A DNA stretch of 50,448 bases from Planctomycetota bacterium (lineage in GTDB: Bacteria > Planctomycetota > Phycisphaerae > WQYP01), in contig JAKBCC010000004.1 of assembly GCA_021808105.1 (NCBI GenBank), positions 1 to 50,448 of the forward strand. The letters are read 5' to 3'. Each line of letters starts with the position of its first letter. Positions within the stretch are counted from its first letter, which is position 1. Positions 1-7,505 of this stretch are shown here, in pieces. Below the pieces are notes generated by a model that saw nothing but the letters and a program-made list of their open reading frames with translations, was not told the origin of the DNA and made no database searches. The translations under genes were made by a program, and so were the position numbers.

Positions 1-2
1 TA

Positions 3-299
3 AATCAAGTGTACGCCCTGGCGGAATTCTGGAACAAGAAATCTAATTTGCCGCTGCCCGCGCAGGCGTTAACTTCCCCAGATGAAACCGGCACAAGCCT
101 CTTAGAGATGCTGAAGGCGGAAAAAATAGACCAAGTGTCAATTCGGCGGCGTTTGGCGGAATTAAGGGCGGCAGTAACGGCCCCGAAACGCATCGGATTG
201 ATCGAGGACGCCAGGAATCGCGGCTTCAACCTTCCGCTGGGCCAACCAGACTCGGCGGAGTTTGACCTCATGACGCGCCGCCCAATGGACGAAAGCTGA
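3..299 (+). CDS. hypothetical protein, probably cut at the window edge
   Basis: The frame is open to the left edge, so this is probably the C-terminal part of a longer protein. A GTG at 9 could be a start, but no ribosome binding site is visible before it. About 97 residues can be read. They are soluble and charged, with a helical stretch rich in Lys, Arg and Glu around residues 35-75. I do not recognise a family. The stop lies four bases before the ATG of the next gene, so the two are probably translated together and may act together. Confidence 0.6.
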   Translation, partial: NQVYALAEFWNKKSNLPLPAQALTSPDETGTSLLEMLKAEKIDQVSIRRRLAELRAAVTAPKRIGLIEDARNRGFNLPLGQPDSAEFDLMTRRPMDES

Positions 300-303
300 C
301 CGA

Positions 304-1131
304 ATGGCCGAAACTTCGGACAATGAATCGTGGATAAGCACAATACGTCAAAAGGCTTGGCGGCAGGGGTCGGTCGTCAAGGCCGGCGTGGAATTGAGCG
401 CGGTGCCCGGTCTAAAGTCTGCCGAACTGAAAAAGGATGTCACACATTGGGTTTTGCTGTCACATGATTGTGACATTCATCATCATGACTTCACCAACGA
501 ACCGAATGTTGAACTTGTTGGCGCCCAGATTGTCACCGCCCCCGACGGCACCGTGGCCTACGGGAAGAATCCGCGACGTTTGCAAATCCGGATTCATGAA
601 CAATGGGTGGAATTCCACGCGGGTTCCAGAACATTCATTGAGCGACGGCATCTGGTCGATTTAACCCCGGACCCCATGTTGACCCTTTCCCTGGAAAATG
701 TCCAATCCCTCTCAACGTGGACAGCTCGACGCTATATCCGCACCGCATTCCCTGACAGCTTCAATAACCGGCTTCAGGCTCAAGGAAAGAATATAAATAA
801 ATTGATGTCCAGGGAAGGAAGCGCCATTTGCACGCTCTACGTACTGCTGTCCGACGAGATTGAATTGCCGGACGGGGAAGTGTACAGAATTGATGTGGTA
901 GCAGCCATGCGTGACGAAGACTACAACCACCCGGAAAAGCGCGTAGCCGTGGAAACCACTCTTGGGAAACTTTGTGGCTTATTAAATTCATGCGCCGGTA
1001 TTAAAACAGAAAAAAGCGAAGTCCGCGCCGAGCGCGATATCTCCTTGACAGATGTACGGTTTCTCCGGCGCTTGGAGTTTGATTATATGTCGCTTAACGA
1101 AAGTGACGCACCTCCCAGCCCGCGGCCCTGA
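304..1131 (+). CDS. uncharacterised protein with SHDCDI motif, possible defence-locus component
   Basis: This 275-residue soluble protein has no signal peptide or membrane segment. Its N-terminal half reads QGSVV near residue 22, then VLLSHDCDI near residue 50, then GKNPRRL near residue 86. I recall the pattern of QGS, hydrophobic strand, S-[HQ]-x-C-D and NPRRL from uncharacterised proteins in bacterial accessory and defence regions, but I cannot name a Pfam family. The clustered Ser, His, Asp and Cys could be a metal or catalytic site; this is inference. It starts four bases after the upstream stop, which implies coupling. The ATG lacks a strong Shine-Dalgarno, also consistent with coupling. 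A restriction-modification pair lies about 5.5 kb downstream. Confidence 0.75.
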   Translation: MAETSDNESWISTIRQKAWRQGSVVKAGVELSAVPGLKSAELKKDVTHWVLLSHDCDIHHHDFTNEPNVELVGAQIVTAPDGTVAYGKNPRRLQIRIHEQWVEFHAGSRTFIERRHLVDLTPDPMLTLSLENVQSLSTWTARRYIRTAFPDSFNNRLQAQGKNINKLMSREGSAICTLYVLLSDEIELPDGEVYRIDVVAAMRDEDYNHPEKRVAVETTLGKLCGLLNSCAGIKTEKSEVRAERDISLTDVRFLRRLEFDYMSLNESDAPPSPRP

Positions 1132-1174
1132 TCGCCTGTCGGTAAACACCTGAAAGTCGGCGCAACGGCGCCCT

Positions 1175-1417
1175 TTATAGCAAAGACCGCAGGCCGGAAA
1201 TTATTGAGAGGAGAACGATGAGAACAAATCCAATCGCGAAAAAAGCGATCACAAGTGTTACCAGCCACAGGCCGATGAGACATAAGCGGGGAATCCATTC
1301 GGTCTGCGGATCACGCAGTTCTTCAAGATCGGCCCGCCATCGCCCGAACATTTCCTTGACCCACCAAAGCGCTCCAATCAGCAGCAGGGAGACGAACAAT
1401 AATCCGAACGTGGGCAT
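1175..1417 (-). CDS. small membrane protein, two transmembrane segments
   Basis: This 80-residue protein has two hydrophobic helices (about residues 4-20 and 46-75) joined by a charged linker rich in Arg, Asp and Glu. A strong ribosome binding site, GGAGG eight bases before the ATG, supports it as a real gene despite its small size. No family is recognised. It lies downstream of another small membrane protein in the same direction, about 85 bases away, so the two may be co-transcribed. The plus-strand ORF over it is an antisense shadow. Confidence 0.6.
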   Translation of the reverse strand: MPTFGLLFVSLLLIGALWWVKEMFGRWRADLEELRDPQTEWIPRLCLIGLWLVTLVIAFFAIGFVLIVLLSIISGLRSLL

Positions 1418-1502
1418 TGTTAAAACCTCCGAGTCCGATTATACGCCTTTTAGGTGGGCATGGGACCGTCCCCACGGCGGTGCGGATAACAATCCGTGGT
1501 GG

Positions 1503-1931
1503 TTATAACGGTAACGCAATAACTTCCACCGCCCGGGCCAACAGTGGGACGGGAAGCACGAGACACAAAAACAACAATCCCAATATCAGAAAAATAAAGA
1601 CTATCGCGTTTGTCGCGTTGCGGCGGCCAGACTTTTTGAACTCAAGTCCCAGTCCGATCGCCGCGACTGTGACGCCATCGAATGCAAGTACAACCGCCGC
1701 ACAAACCGCATCGCGGCGTTCGGCGAGTTGTCCTTGCCAAAGCGATTCCGGAATCGTGGTCGCGGAATTATTTGCGGACGGTCGCATATTGACCGTCGCG
1801 GCGGCAATACTCGCAAACCCCAGCGCAAGGGCCAGAACAATTCTTGCGATATTTTTGCCGGGCAACACCCGGCGCATCAAAAAACGACCGATGTTGCCAC
1901 TCCGTTCGGGCTGAATTCCCATCGTTTCCAT
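1503..1931 (-). CDS. hypothetical membrane protein
   Basis: This 142-residue protein has a basic N-terminus and about three hydrophobic segments (near residues 30-47, 77-95 and 107-138). An AGGAG-type ribosome binding site about eight bases before the ATG at 1931 decides the start. No known family is recognised. It lies 30 bases downstream of the first pseudopilin gene on the same strand and could be co-transcribed with it, which would make a role in the same envelope process possible. That link is inference from position only. Confidence 0.6.
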   Translation of the reverse strand: METMGIQPERSGNIGRFLMRRVLPGKNIARIVLALALGFASIAAATVNMRPSANNSATTIPESLWQGQLAERRDAVCAAVVLAFDGVTVAAIGLGLEFKKSGRRNATNAIVFIFLILGLLFLCLVLPVPLLARAVEVIALPL

Positions 1932-1961
1932 AGCCAGTCTCCTCGCACTACCGAGACATCT

Positions 1962-2975
1962 TCACCACGCTCCGCTGTTAACTTCACGCACCGGAACCAT
2001 ACATAGGTCGTAAAAAGAATGCTTGGAAAAATGGACAACCGGCGCTGGAACCCGCGTGCCCAGGCCGCTCAAGCCGACCTGGGGCGCTGAGGGTGCATCG
2101 CCGGAACCGGTAAAGTCGCGGCTATAATAGGTGAAAATATTATCACGGTGTACACCGCAATACGGATTGACTTCCCATGATACGTGGTCGTCCCCGAAGC
2201 CGACATTCTCGCCGTCGCCGCTGTGATTGCCCGAATTGTAGATGAAGTTGCCGTAGGTATTGGCTTTTGGCAGAACTGTCGTGATTCGGTTGGCATTCCC
2301 GGATGCGGGGAGATCGGCGGGGGCCATATCGCTGACTACGGGGACATAGGAATCGGCGTTTTCTGTCCACCACGGTCCAGGCCGTGCGATGCTGCCGTTG
2401 GCCAAAGGCCGCCACGGATAAGCAATCGAGTAACTTTCCCCCCGTCCCATCAAGTTCGGCGTGTCGCCGCCGGACACTACACCGAAGTTTGCTTGCACCG
2501 CGGTAGTATTAGTAGCACCGGCAGCCAAATATTCCTCGGATGGTGTCGTTGCAATTGGGTCATGCGGACAAATAAACTCCTTGGGTTTAAGTTGGTGCTG
2601 CAATACCAGCAACCACATACAGGCCAGCGGATTGCCCAAGTCGCTCCCATGCGGAGAGCTATCGTGTCCGAACCACGCTGCCGTCATTTTTTGTGCCGTA
2701 GGTTGGGCGGGCAAACCCATAGGGTTCTGCGGCGCGTTGCTGTACGCCACCCCATTCGGCCCGGGAGTGCAGGGAAATCGGCCGTTGTCACTCTGAGCGT
2801 ATATATACATAGCCTGAATGATCCCTCGGATATTGGCGGAACAAATATCGCGTTTTGCCCACCCGCCTTCGCCCGTACCCAAAGACTCCATTAATACGAC
2901 CAACAATATCGCGGACATGAACACCAGCACGATCAGTTCCAGCATCGTAAATCCACTACTTTTTTGATCTAACAT
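1962..2975 (-). CDS. type II pseudopilin-like protein (prepilin N-terminal methylation motif), copy 1
   Basis: This 337-residue protein begins with a short positive leader and the prepilin peptidase site G-FTMLELIV (cleavage after Gly8), followed by one hydrophobic helix to about residue 28. This is the class III signal used by type II secretion pseudopilins and type IV pili. The remainder is a large extracellular domain. Its CSANIRGIIQ segment and GDDHVSWEVNPYCG segment resemble the long pseudopilin-like proteins that are expanded in planctomycetes. GGAG seven bases upstream supports the start. It lies 29 bases after the stop of a close paralogue (3005-4024). Function in secretion or surface assembly is inferred from the signal only. 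Confidence 0.88.
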   Translation of the reverse strand: MLDQKSSGFTMLELIVLVFMSAILLVVLMESLGTGEGGWAKRDICSANIRGIIQAMYIYAQSDNGRFPCTPGPNGVAYSNAPQNPMGLPAQPTAQKMTAAWFGHDSSPHGSDLGNPLACMWLLVLQHQLKPKEFICPHDPIATTPSEEYLAAGATNTTAVQANFGVVSGGDTPNLMGRGESYSIAYPWRPLANGSIARPGPWWTENADSYVPVVSDMAPADLPASGNANRITTVLPKANTYGNFIYNSGNHSGDGENVGFGDDHVSWEVNPYCGVHRDNIFTYYSRDFTGSGDAPSAPQVGLSGLGTRVPAPVVHFSKHSFYDLCMVPVREVNSGAW

Positions 2976-3004
2976 GGCCTACTCCTTTCGCGACAACAGC
3001 TCTT

Positions 3005-4024
3005 TTACCATTCTCCATTGCTTACCGAACGCACGGGAACCATACACAGATCGTAAAACGAACGCCTGGAAAAATGGACAACCGGCGCGGGAACCCGCGT
3101 GCCCAGGCCGCTCAATCCGACCTGAGGCGCGGACGGTACATCGCCGGAACCGGTAAAGTCGCGACTATAATATGTAAAAATATTATCACGGTGTATCCCG
3201 CAATACGGATTAACTTCCCATGATACGTGGTCGTCCCCGAAGCCGACATTCTCGCCGTCGCCGCCATGATTGCCCGAATTGTAGATGAAGTTGCCGTAGG
3301 TATTGGCTTTTGGAAGGACAGTCGTGATTCGGTTGGCAATGCCGGAGGTGGGAATATCGGCGGGGGCCATATCACTGGCCACAGGCTCATTAGAATTGTC
3401 GTTATCTGTCCACCACGGTCCAGGCCGTGCTATGCTGCCGTTGGCCAAGGGCAGCCACGGATAAGCAATCGAGTAACTTTCACCCCATCCCCTGAGGTCA
3501 GGTGAATGACCATCAGCGCGAACGCCAAAATTGGCCTGATACGCGGCGGTTCTTCCCGCGTTGGGGGTCATTGTGTATTCCAGACTGGGCTGAACGGCCG
3601 TTGGGTCTCCAGGGCATATAAAGCTTTTCGGCACATCCTCTCCACCCAACACCAGCAACCACATACAGGCCAGCGGATTGCCGAGATCACTTCCACGCGG
3701 CACCTTGCCGCTACCGAACCACGCGGCGGTTATCTTCTTCGCAGTGCGGCTTGGGAGCAGATCCGAAGGATATTGCGGCGCGTTACTGTAAGCCACGCCA
3801 TTAGGGCCGGGTGTGCAGGGAAAACGCCCATTGTTGCTCTGCGCGTAGATGTACATGGATTGGATGATACCCCGAATATTGGCGGAACAAACGGCGCGGT
3901 TTGGTAATTCGCAAACGACACAGATGGTGGGTTTCAGCAGGGCGATCGTTATGAAACCGGCCGCCAGTAACACAATTAGCTCCAATCGTGTAAGGCCCGA
4001 GCGCCTGTTGAGATAAACTTGCAT
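3005..4024 (-). CDS. type II pseudopilin-like protein, copy 2 (tandem paralogue)
   Basis: This 339-residue protein is the tandem duplicate of the gene at 1962-2975 and precedes it in transcription. The prepilin site is SG-LTRLELIVLL, with the invariant Glu at +5, followed by a hydrophobic helix. The first 45 residues and parts of the middle differ strongly from copy 1, while the segment around CSANIRGIIQ and the last ~115 residues are almost identical, also in the DNA. That mosaic suggests gene conversion or recent partial duplication. GAAAGGA lies about seven bases before the ATG. Four extra Cys near residues 32-46 in copy 2 are reduced to one in copy 1. Confidence 0.88.
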   Translation of the reverse strand: MQVYLNRRSGLTRLELIVLLAAGFITIALLKPTICVVCELPNRAVCSANIRGIIQSMYIYAQSNNGRFPCTPGPNGVAYSNAPQYPSDLLPSRTAKKITAAWFGSGKVPRGSDLGNPLACMWLLVLGGEDVPKSFICPGDPTAVQPSLEYTMTPNAGRTAAYQANFGVRADGHSPDLRGWGESYSIAYPWLPLANGSIARPGPWWTDNDNSNEPVASDMAPADIPTSGIANRITTVLPKANTYGNFIYNSGNHGGDGENVGFGDDHVSWEVNPYCGIHRDNIFTYYSRDFTGSGDVPSAPQVGLSGLGTRVPAPVVHFSRRSFYDLCMVPVRSVSNGEW

Positions 4025-4509
4025 GATCGGTTCCTTTCACATCGCCGGGCGTGGAATCAGTTGCCCGCGCACCGCACTACTCTGCCAGCATCGGCCGAAG
4101 GGCGGCACCGCGGGTCGCGCCGGGACCCGTTGCATGTTGCCAACAAAGTACAGCGGCAGTTCTGAAAATAGCAATCCGGATCGCGCCGTCGCCACCAAGT
4201 GGACGACTGAACCGCGATACCGGGCGGGATATTTCGCGCTTGCGTCGGCGTAATGAAGGAAATGATAACGGTTCGGTGGAATAATCTTCACGCCACGCGA
4301 AATTCTGCGCGACCTACGCTCCGTGGCATTATTATAGACACCACTTCGTTGGTTGAGCAAGAACAATCGATGCGCATCATTGCGAAACATCAGCCCGGCG
4401 GTGGCACGTCGGGATCGCCAACAACGGGAGCCTTTTCTTCGCAACCGTTGACCGGCAATCTTGCTTAATTACTAATTCGAATTCGGAAACCGGCCGAGAA
4501 TTTTCGTTG
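4025..4509. other. 485-base gap without a convincing gene
   Basis: This stretch separates the start of pseudopilin copy 2 from the stop of the HAD gene. A minus-strand frame at 4037-4444 stays open for 135 codons from a TTG, but it has no ribosome binding site, a very Arg-rich composition and no recognised family. I regard it as doubtful. The promoter for the pseudopilin genes should lie here, but I could not pick it out with confidence. Confidence 0.4.
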
Positions 4510-5229
4510 TCACCCGGCCGCCGTTACTCCAAGCCATTGGTCTAACTGTTGTAATGGAACATCAAGCAGATTCGCAAATGACAAATCCGCCCATTTCTGC
4601 ACAGAATTCAGGCTGCTGGTGGTCGCGACACCCAGAACGCGCAATTTCGCACCATGGGCGGCCGCGGCTCCGCCTTCGGTATCTTCAATCACCAGGGATT
4701 TGGCAATATCCAGATTGCCGTCACTTAGCGCATTGATGCGGTCAAAGGCCAGGCAATATCCCTGCGGATCGGGCTTGCTGCGTGCGACATCTTCAATGGA
4801 GACGATCACGGGAAAATAGTGATTCAGCGTAAAAGCTTTTAACAGCGTCGTGATTTCTGCACGCCGCGCCCCGCTGCAGATGCCGCACAGCACATTGCGC
4901 GATGCCAGATATTTAATTAACTCAGTAACGCCCGGCATGGGTGCCGGAGCTTCGCCCATGCGGCCATCCATTATCTTGTCTTTTAGTGCGCAGAGATTTA
5001 TCAAAAGCGTGGCGGGCGGTTCGATGCCCTGATCCTGAAGCATCAGGCGGAAGGCTTCATAATTTCCAAATACGATGTATCGGGAAAAATAGCGTTCAGG
5101 TGTGATCTGAATAACCCGGCCGACATCTTTTCCCGCCGCCAGCAGCACTTGATTGTACGCCGCAAGGTGCAATTCCTCGGTGTTGGCGATCACGCCATCA
5201 AAATCAAAAATGACGCAGGCTTCACCCAT
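4510..5229 (-). CDS. HAD-superfamily hydrolase (beta-phosphoglucomutase/phosphoglycolate phosphatase type)
   Basis: The 239 residues contain the four HAD motifs in order. Motif I is DFDGVIANTEE with nucleophile Asp9 and acid/base Asp11; motif II is the Ser in GICSGARRAEI; motif III is the Lys in ARSKPDP; motif IV is the Glu-Asp pair in VIEDTEGG. A helical cap lies between motifs I and II, which is subclass IA. Such enzymes remove or transfer phosphate on small sugars or glycolate; the substrate cannot be read from sequence. The ATG follows the stop of lptB by three bases, so the two are translated from one message. It is not KdsC-like, since it has a cap domain. Confidence 0.85.
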   Translation of the reverse strand: MGEACVIFDFDGVIANTEELHLAAYNQVLLAAGKDVGRVIQITPERYFSRYIVFGNYEAFRLMLQDQGIEPPATLLINLCALKDKIMDGRMGEAPAPMPGVTELIKYLASRNVLCGICSGARRAEITTLLKAFTLNHYFPVIVSIEDVARSKPDPQGYCLAFDRINALSDGNLDIAKSLVIEDTEGGAAAAHGAKLRVLGVATTSSLNSVQKWADLSFANLLDVPLQQLDQWLGVTAAG

Positions 5230-5232
5230 AGA

Positions 5233-6015
5233 TTATCCGAATTCGTCGCCTTTGAAACTGTGGCCCAGATACGTCTGGCGCACCAATGGGTTATTAATTA
5301 ATTCCCTGGGTGTCCCCTGGGCCATGACCTTTCCCTCGGAAATAATCAGTGCCCGGTCGCATACTTCCAAGGTGCGCTGCACGTTATGATCGGTAATGAG
5401 AATGGCTTTGCCCATCTGTTGGCGCAATTGCCGGATTTCGCGCTGCAAATCCTCCACGGCAATGGGATCCACGCCGCTGAAGGGTTCATCCAGCAGAATC
5501 AATGATGGATTGGTAATCAAAGCCCGTGCGATTTCCAGTTTGCGCCGCTCACCACCCGAAAGGGTATACGCCTTTTGCCTTCGCGTTTTGGTCAGCCCGA
5601 ATTGTTCCAGCAGGCGATCAGCTTCTTCACGGCGCTGGGCACCGGTGCGCCGGGTCTGTTCCAGAATGGCCAGGAGATTTTGTTCCACCGTCAGGCGGAG
5701 AAACACCGAGGGTTCCTGCGAGAGATACCCCATGCCGCGCCGCGCACGCTTATACATGGGAAGATGCGTAATATCCACACCGTCAAAAAGCACCGTCCCG
5801 GCGTCGGGGCGAATCATACCGATGGCCATGCGAAAACTGGTGGTCTTCCCTGCTCCGTTACGGCCCAGCAGGCCGATGACTTCTTTGTGCCCGACATCAA
5901 ATGACACCTGGTTGACCACCGTGCGTGTGCCGTAACGTTTAACCAGATTGTGAGCCGATAGCAGATTCAACCAACACCATACCGCCGCAAAAATCAGACC
6001 CGGGACCGCCAACAT
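5233..6015 (-). CDS. lptB: LPS export ABC transporter ATP-binding protein LptB
   Basis: This ABC ATPase shows Walker A GRNGAGKTT (about residues 51-59), signature LSGGERRKLEIARAL, Walker B LILLDEPFSGVD and the H-loop in ITDHNV. The string RARRGMGYLSQEPSVF and the C-terminal YLGHSF match LptB, the cytoplasmic motor that powers lipopolysaccharide export from inner to outer membrane. LptB usually has about 240 residues. The 15 residues before LNLLSAHNLVKRYG look non-homologous, so a TTG at 5970 may be the true start, although no clear ribosome binding site favours it. The lptA/lptC genes are not adjacent; a CopD-like membrane gene is upstream and the HAD gene downstream. Confidence 0.9.
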   Translation of the reverse strand: MLAVPGLIFAAVWCWLNLLSAHNLVKRYGTRTVVNQVSFDVGHKEVIGLLGRNGAGKTTSFRMAIGMIRPDAGTVLFDGVDITHLPMYKRARRGMGYLSQEPSVFLRLTVEQNLLAILEQTRRTGAQRREEADRLLEQFGLTKTRRQKAYTLSGGERRKLEIARALITNPSLILLDEPFSGVDPIAVEDLQREIRQLRQQMGKAILITDHNVQRTLEVCDRALIISEGKVMAQGTPRELINNPLVRQTYLGHSFKGDEFG

Positions 6016-6099
6016 GCCGCCCGCCGGAACTGCCTGTGCAGCATTGTCACGATTGCCCGGCGGTATGGCAAGCGAATGGCTGCATAAAGCAAGGGAGCA

Positions 6100-6603
6100 T
6101 CACGGATTATTACCGGCGGCATCCCGTAAGCTGACAGTTCCATGCGCCAGTTTAATTGAATGTTTCACCGGCACCAGCCGCATCGCGCCGGCGCACATGA
6201 CAATAATCATGCCGCACAAAACACATCCCGCGTACCATTTTTTGGCGGCTTGCCGAAAGCTCGCAAAAGCTGTGGCCCGCCCCGCAAGAACTGACAACAG
6301 AAAAAACAAGGCCAACGCCGCCAGAAGTTTAACCGTGAGTAATACCTGATACACCGGCGGTTCAGCGGCCATATTGATCACCACCAGAAGCCAATAAACA
6401 CCGGAAATAATCTGCAATAGAATGACGATTCCCAGAAACATCCGCCAAGGCTTATTGATGCGTTCAATGATGGCATCCCGGCTGGCAGGCTCTTCACCGG
6501 CCAGAGCCGGCAATAGAAACAGGCGTATAAAAACAGGCGATCCAATTAAGATAATCGCCCCGCTTATATGAATCCATCGCATAATAAGTGTTACTAAATT
6601 CAT
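6100..6603 (-). CDS. integral membrane protein, CopD/DUF2269-like
   Basis: This 167-residue protein has about four membrane helices (near residues 5-30, 53-76, 87-106 and 124-142). The first contains a histidine in MRWIHISGAIILIGSPVF, a pattern seen in CopD-type and DUF2269-type membrane proteins, where helix histidines may bind metal or haem. The match is by general topology and this first-helix pattern, so the family is tentative. AAGAAGG lies about nine bases before the ATG. It precedes lptB on the same strand with an 84-base gap. Confidence 0.65.
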   Translation of the reverse strand: MNLVTLIMRWIHISGAIILIGSPVFIRLFLLPALAGEEPASRDAIIERINKPWRMFLGIVILLQIISGVYWLLVVINMAAEPPVYQVLLTVKLLAALALFFLLSVLAGRATAFASFRQAAKKWYAGCVLCGMIIVMCAGAMRLVPVKHSIKLAHGTVSLRDAAGNNP

Positions 6604-6659
6604 ACGGTTTGCCTTCTTAAAGTTCCGGGATTCTTATAGCGGACGGTAGTCCCCTACTA

Positions 6660-7505
6660 TTAAGCCTCCAGAGTATTTCTCGCGTAAAGTCGCAAGTCCT
6701 CGGCTGAAATTTGATCCGGGGGCAGTAGTTGATAGTGTTTTTCGGCGCTTAGGGCAACTGTGCGCTGTTCCCCTTTACCGGCGATCTCAAATGCAAAAAG
6801 CGCGATGAGCCGATCCTCAATAGCGCAGGCCGCGATGGGAATGCAGGTCAGGTCAGGGAATTTCTCGGCACACATTGCCATATCCTGTTCGAATTGAACC
6901 ACGTTAATCATGTCGGAGCCGCGCTTCGCTTGCACCGGCAAAACAAAATGAGTACCGCGCCGGTCGAGTCCAACGTAAAGTTCATCTGTTTCCACCTGCC
7001 CCATCGCTTTAACGGTTGTGCGAAGATGGCTTTGCAGGGCGTAGCAAGTAACCCCGGTAAAAATATCGATTAAGCGATTGTACCGGATCCGGGCCAGCAG
7101 CGCCTGCTCATCGCCAAGACGGTGCATTTCTATAATTCCCGGAGTTGCATCGGGAATCCTGGTACGAGCAAGGTTCGGATTCGGGGGAATTCTGGTAATA
7201 CCTGAGGCCACCAGTGCATATTTAGACCGGCCGATTGGCCTGATGATCCAATCCCTTCCGGCGGGGGCCATCCGCCGGATCGTATCCGGCAGGGGCTGAC
7301 GATACCGAAAACTGTAAATCAGATCACCAAGGTTCTTTGGCAAGGGAATGTTCAGGAACGCTGCATTTTCCTCGATGTCCGTTCTGGCAAATTCAACATA
7401 ATCCGGTCCGGGACGGAACTTTTGCGAGAATATCGCTTCAATGATGCGGGCGTAGGCATTGCCCGAATTTCTCTTTGAACTGTCGGAACTTTTCGTCTTG
7501 CTCAT
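6660..7505 (-). CDS. putative type II restriction endonuclease (PD-(D/E)XK type)
   Basis: This 281-residue soluble protein overlaps the stop of the upstream DNA methyltransferase by four bases (ATGA), a typical coupled restriction-modification arrangement. A plausible nuclease core is ETDELYVGLDRRG (about residues 172-184) followed by the strand VLPVQAKRG (188-196). Asp174 or Glu175 and the Q-x-K at 192-194 would be the metal-binding and catalytic residues of a PD-(D/E)XK fold. I recall similar D-E-[IL]-Y-[IV]-G ... QAK proteins beside methylases of this type, annotated as endonucleases. The function is inferred from the motif and the neighbour; the recognition sequence is unknown. Confidence 0.75.
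   Translation of the reverse strand: MSKTKSSDSSKRNSGNAYARIIEAIFSQKFRPGPDYVEFARTDIEENAAFLNIPLPKNLGDLIYSFRYRQPLPDTIRRMAPAGRDWIIRPIGRSKYALVASGITRIPPNPNLARTRIPDATPGIIEMHRLGDEQALLARIRYNRLIDIFTGVTCYALQSHLRTTVKAMGQVETDELYVGLDRRGTHFVLPVQAKRGSDMINVVQFEQDMAMCAEKFPDLTCIPIAACAIEDRLIALFAFEIAGKGEQRTVALSAEKHYQLLPPDQISAEDLRLYARNTLEA

Noticed and set aside
1417..1914. 165-codon plus-strand open frame
   Set aside because: It is antisense to the small membrane protein at 1503-1931; low-complexity Thr/Ser/Arg composition.
2184..2894. 236-codon plus-strand open frame
   Set aside because: It is antisense to pseudopilin copy 1, which has a prepilin signal and ribosome binding site; the frame has no family and mirrors codon composition.
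4037..4444. 135-codon minus-strand frame in the gap before pseudopilin copy 2
   Set aside because: TTG start, no ribosome binding site, Arg-rich and no recognised family. It could still be a relic.
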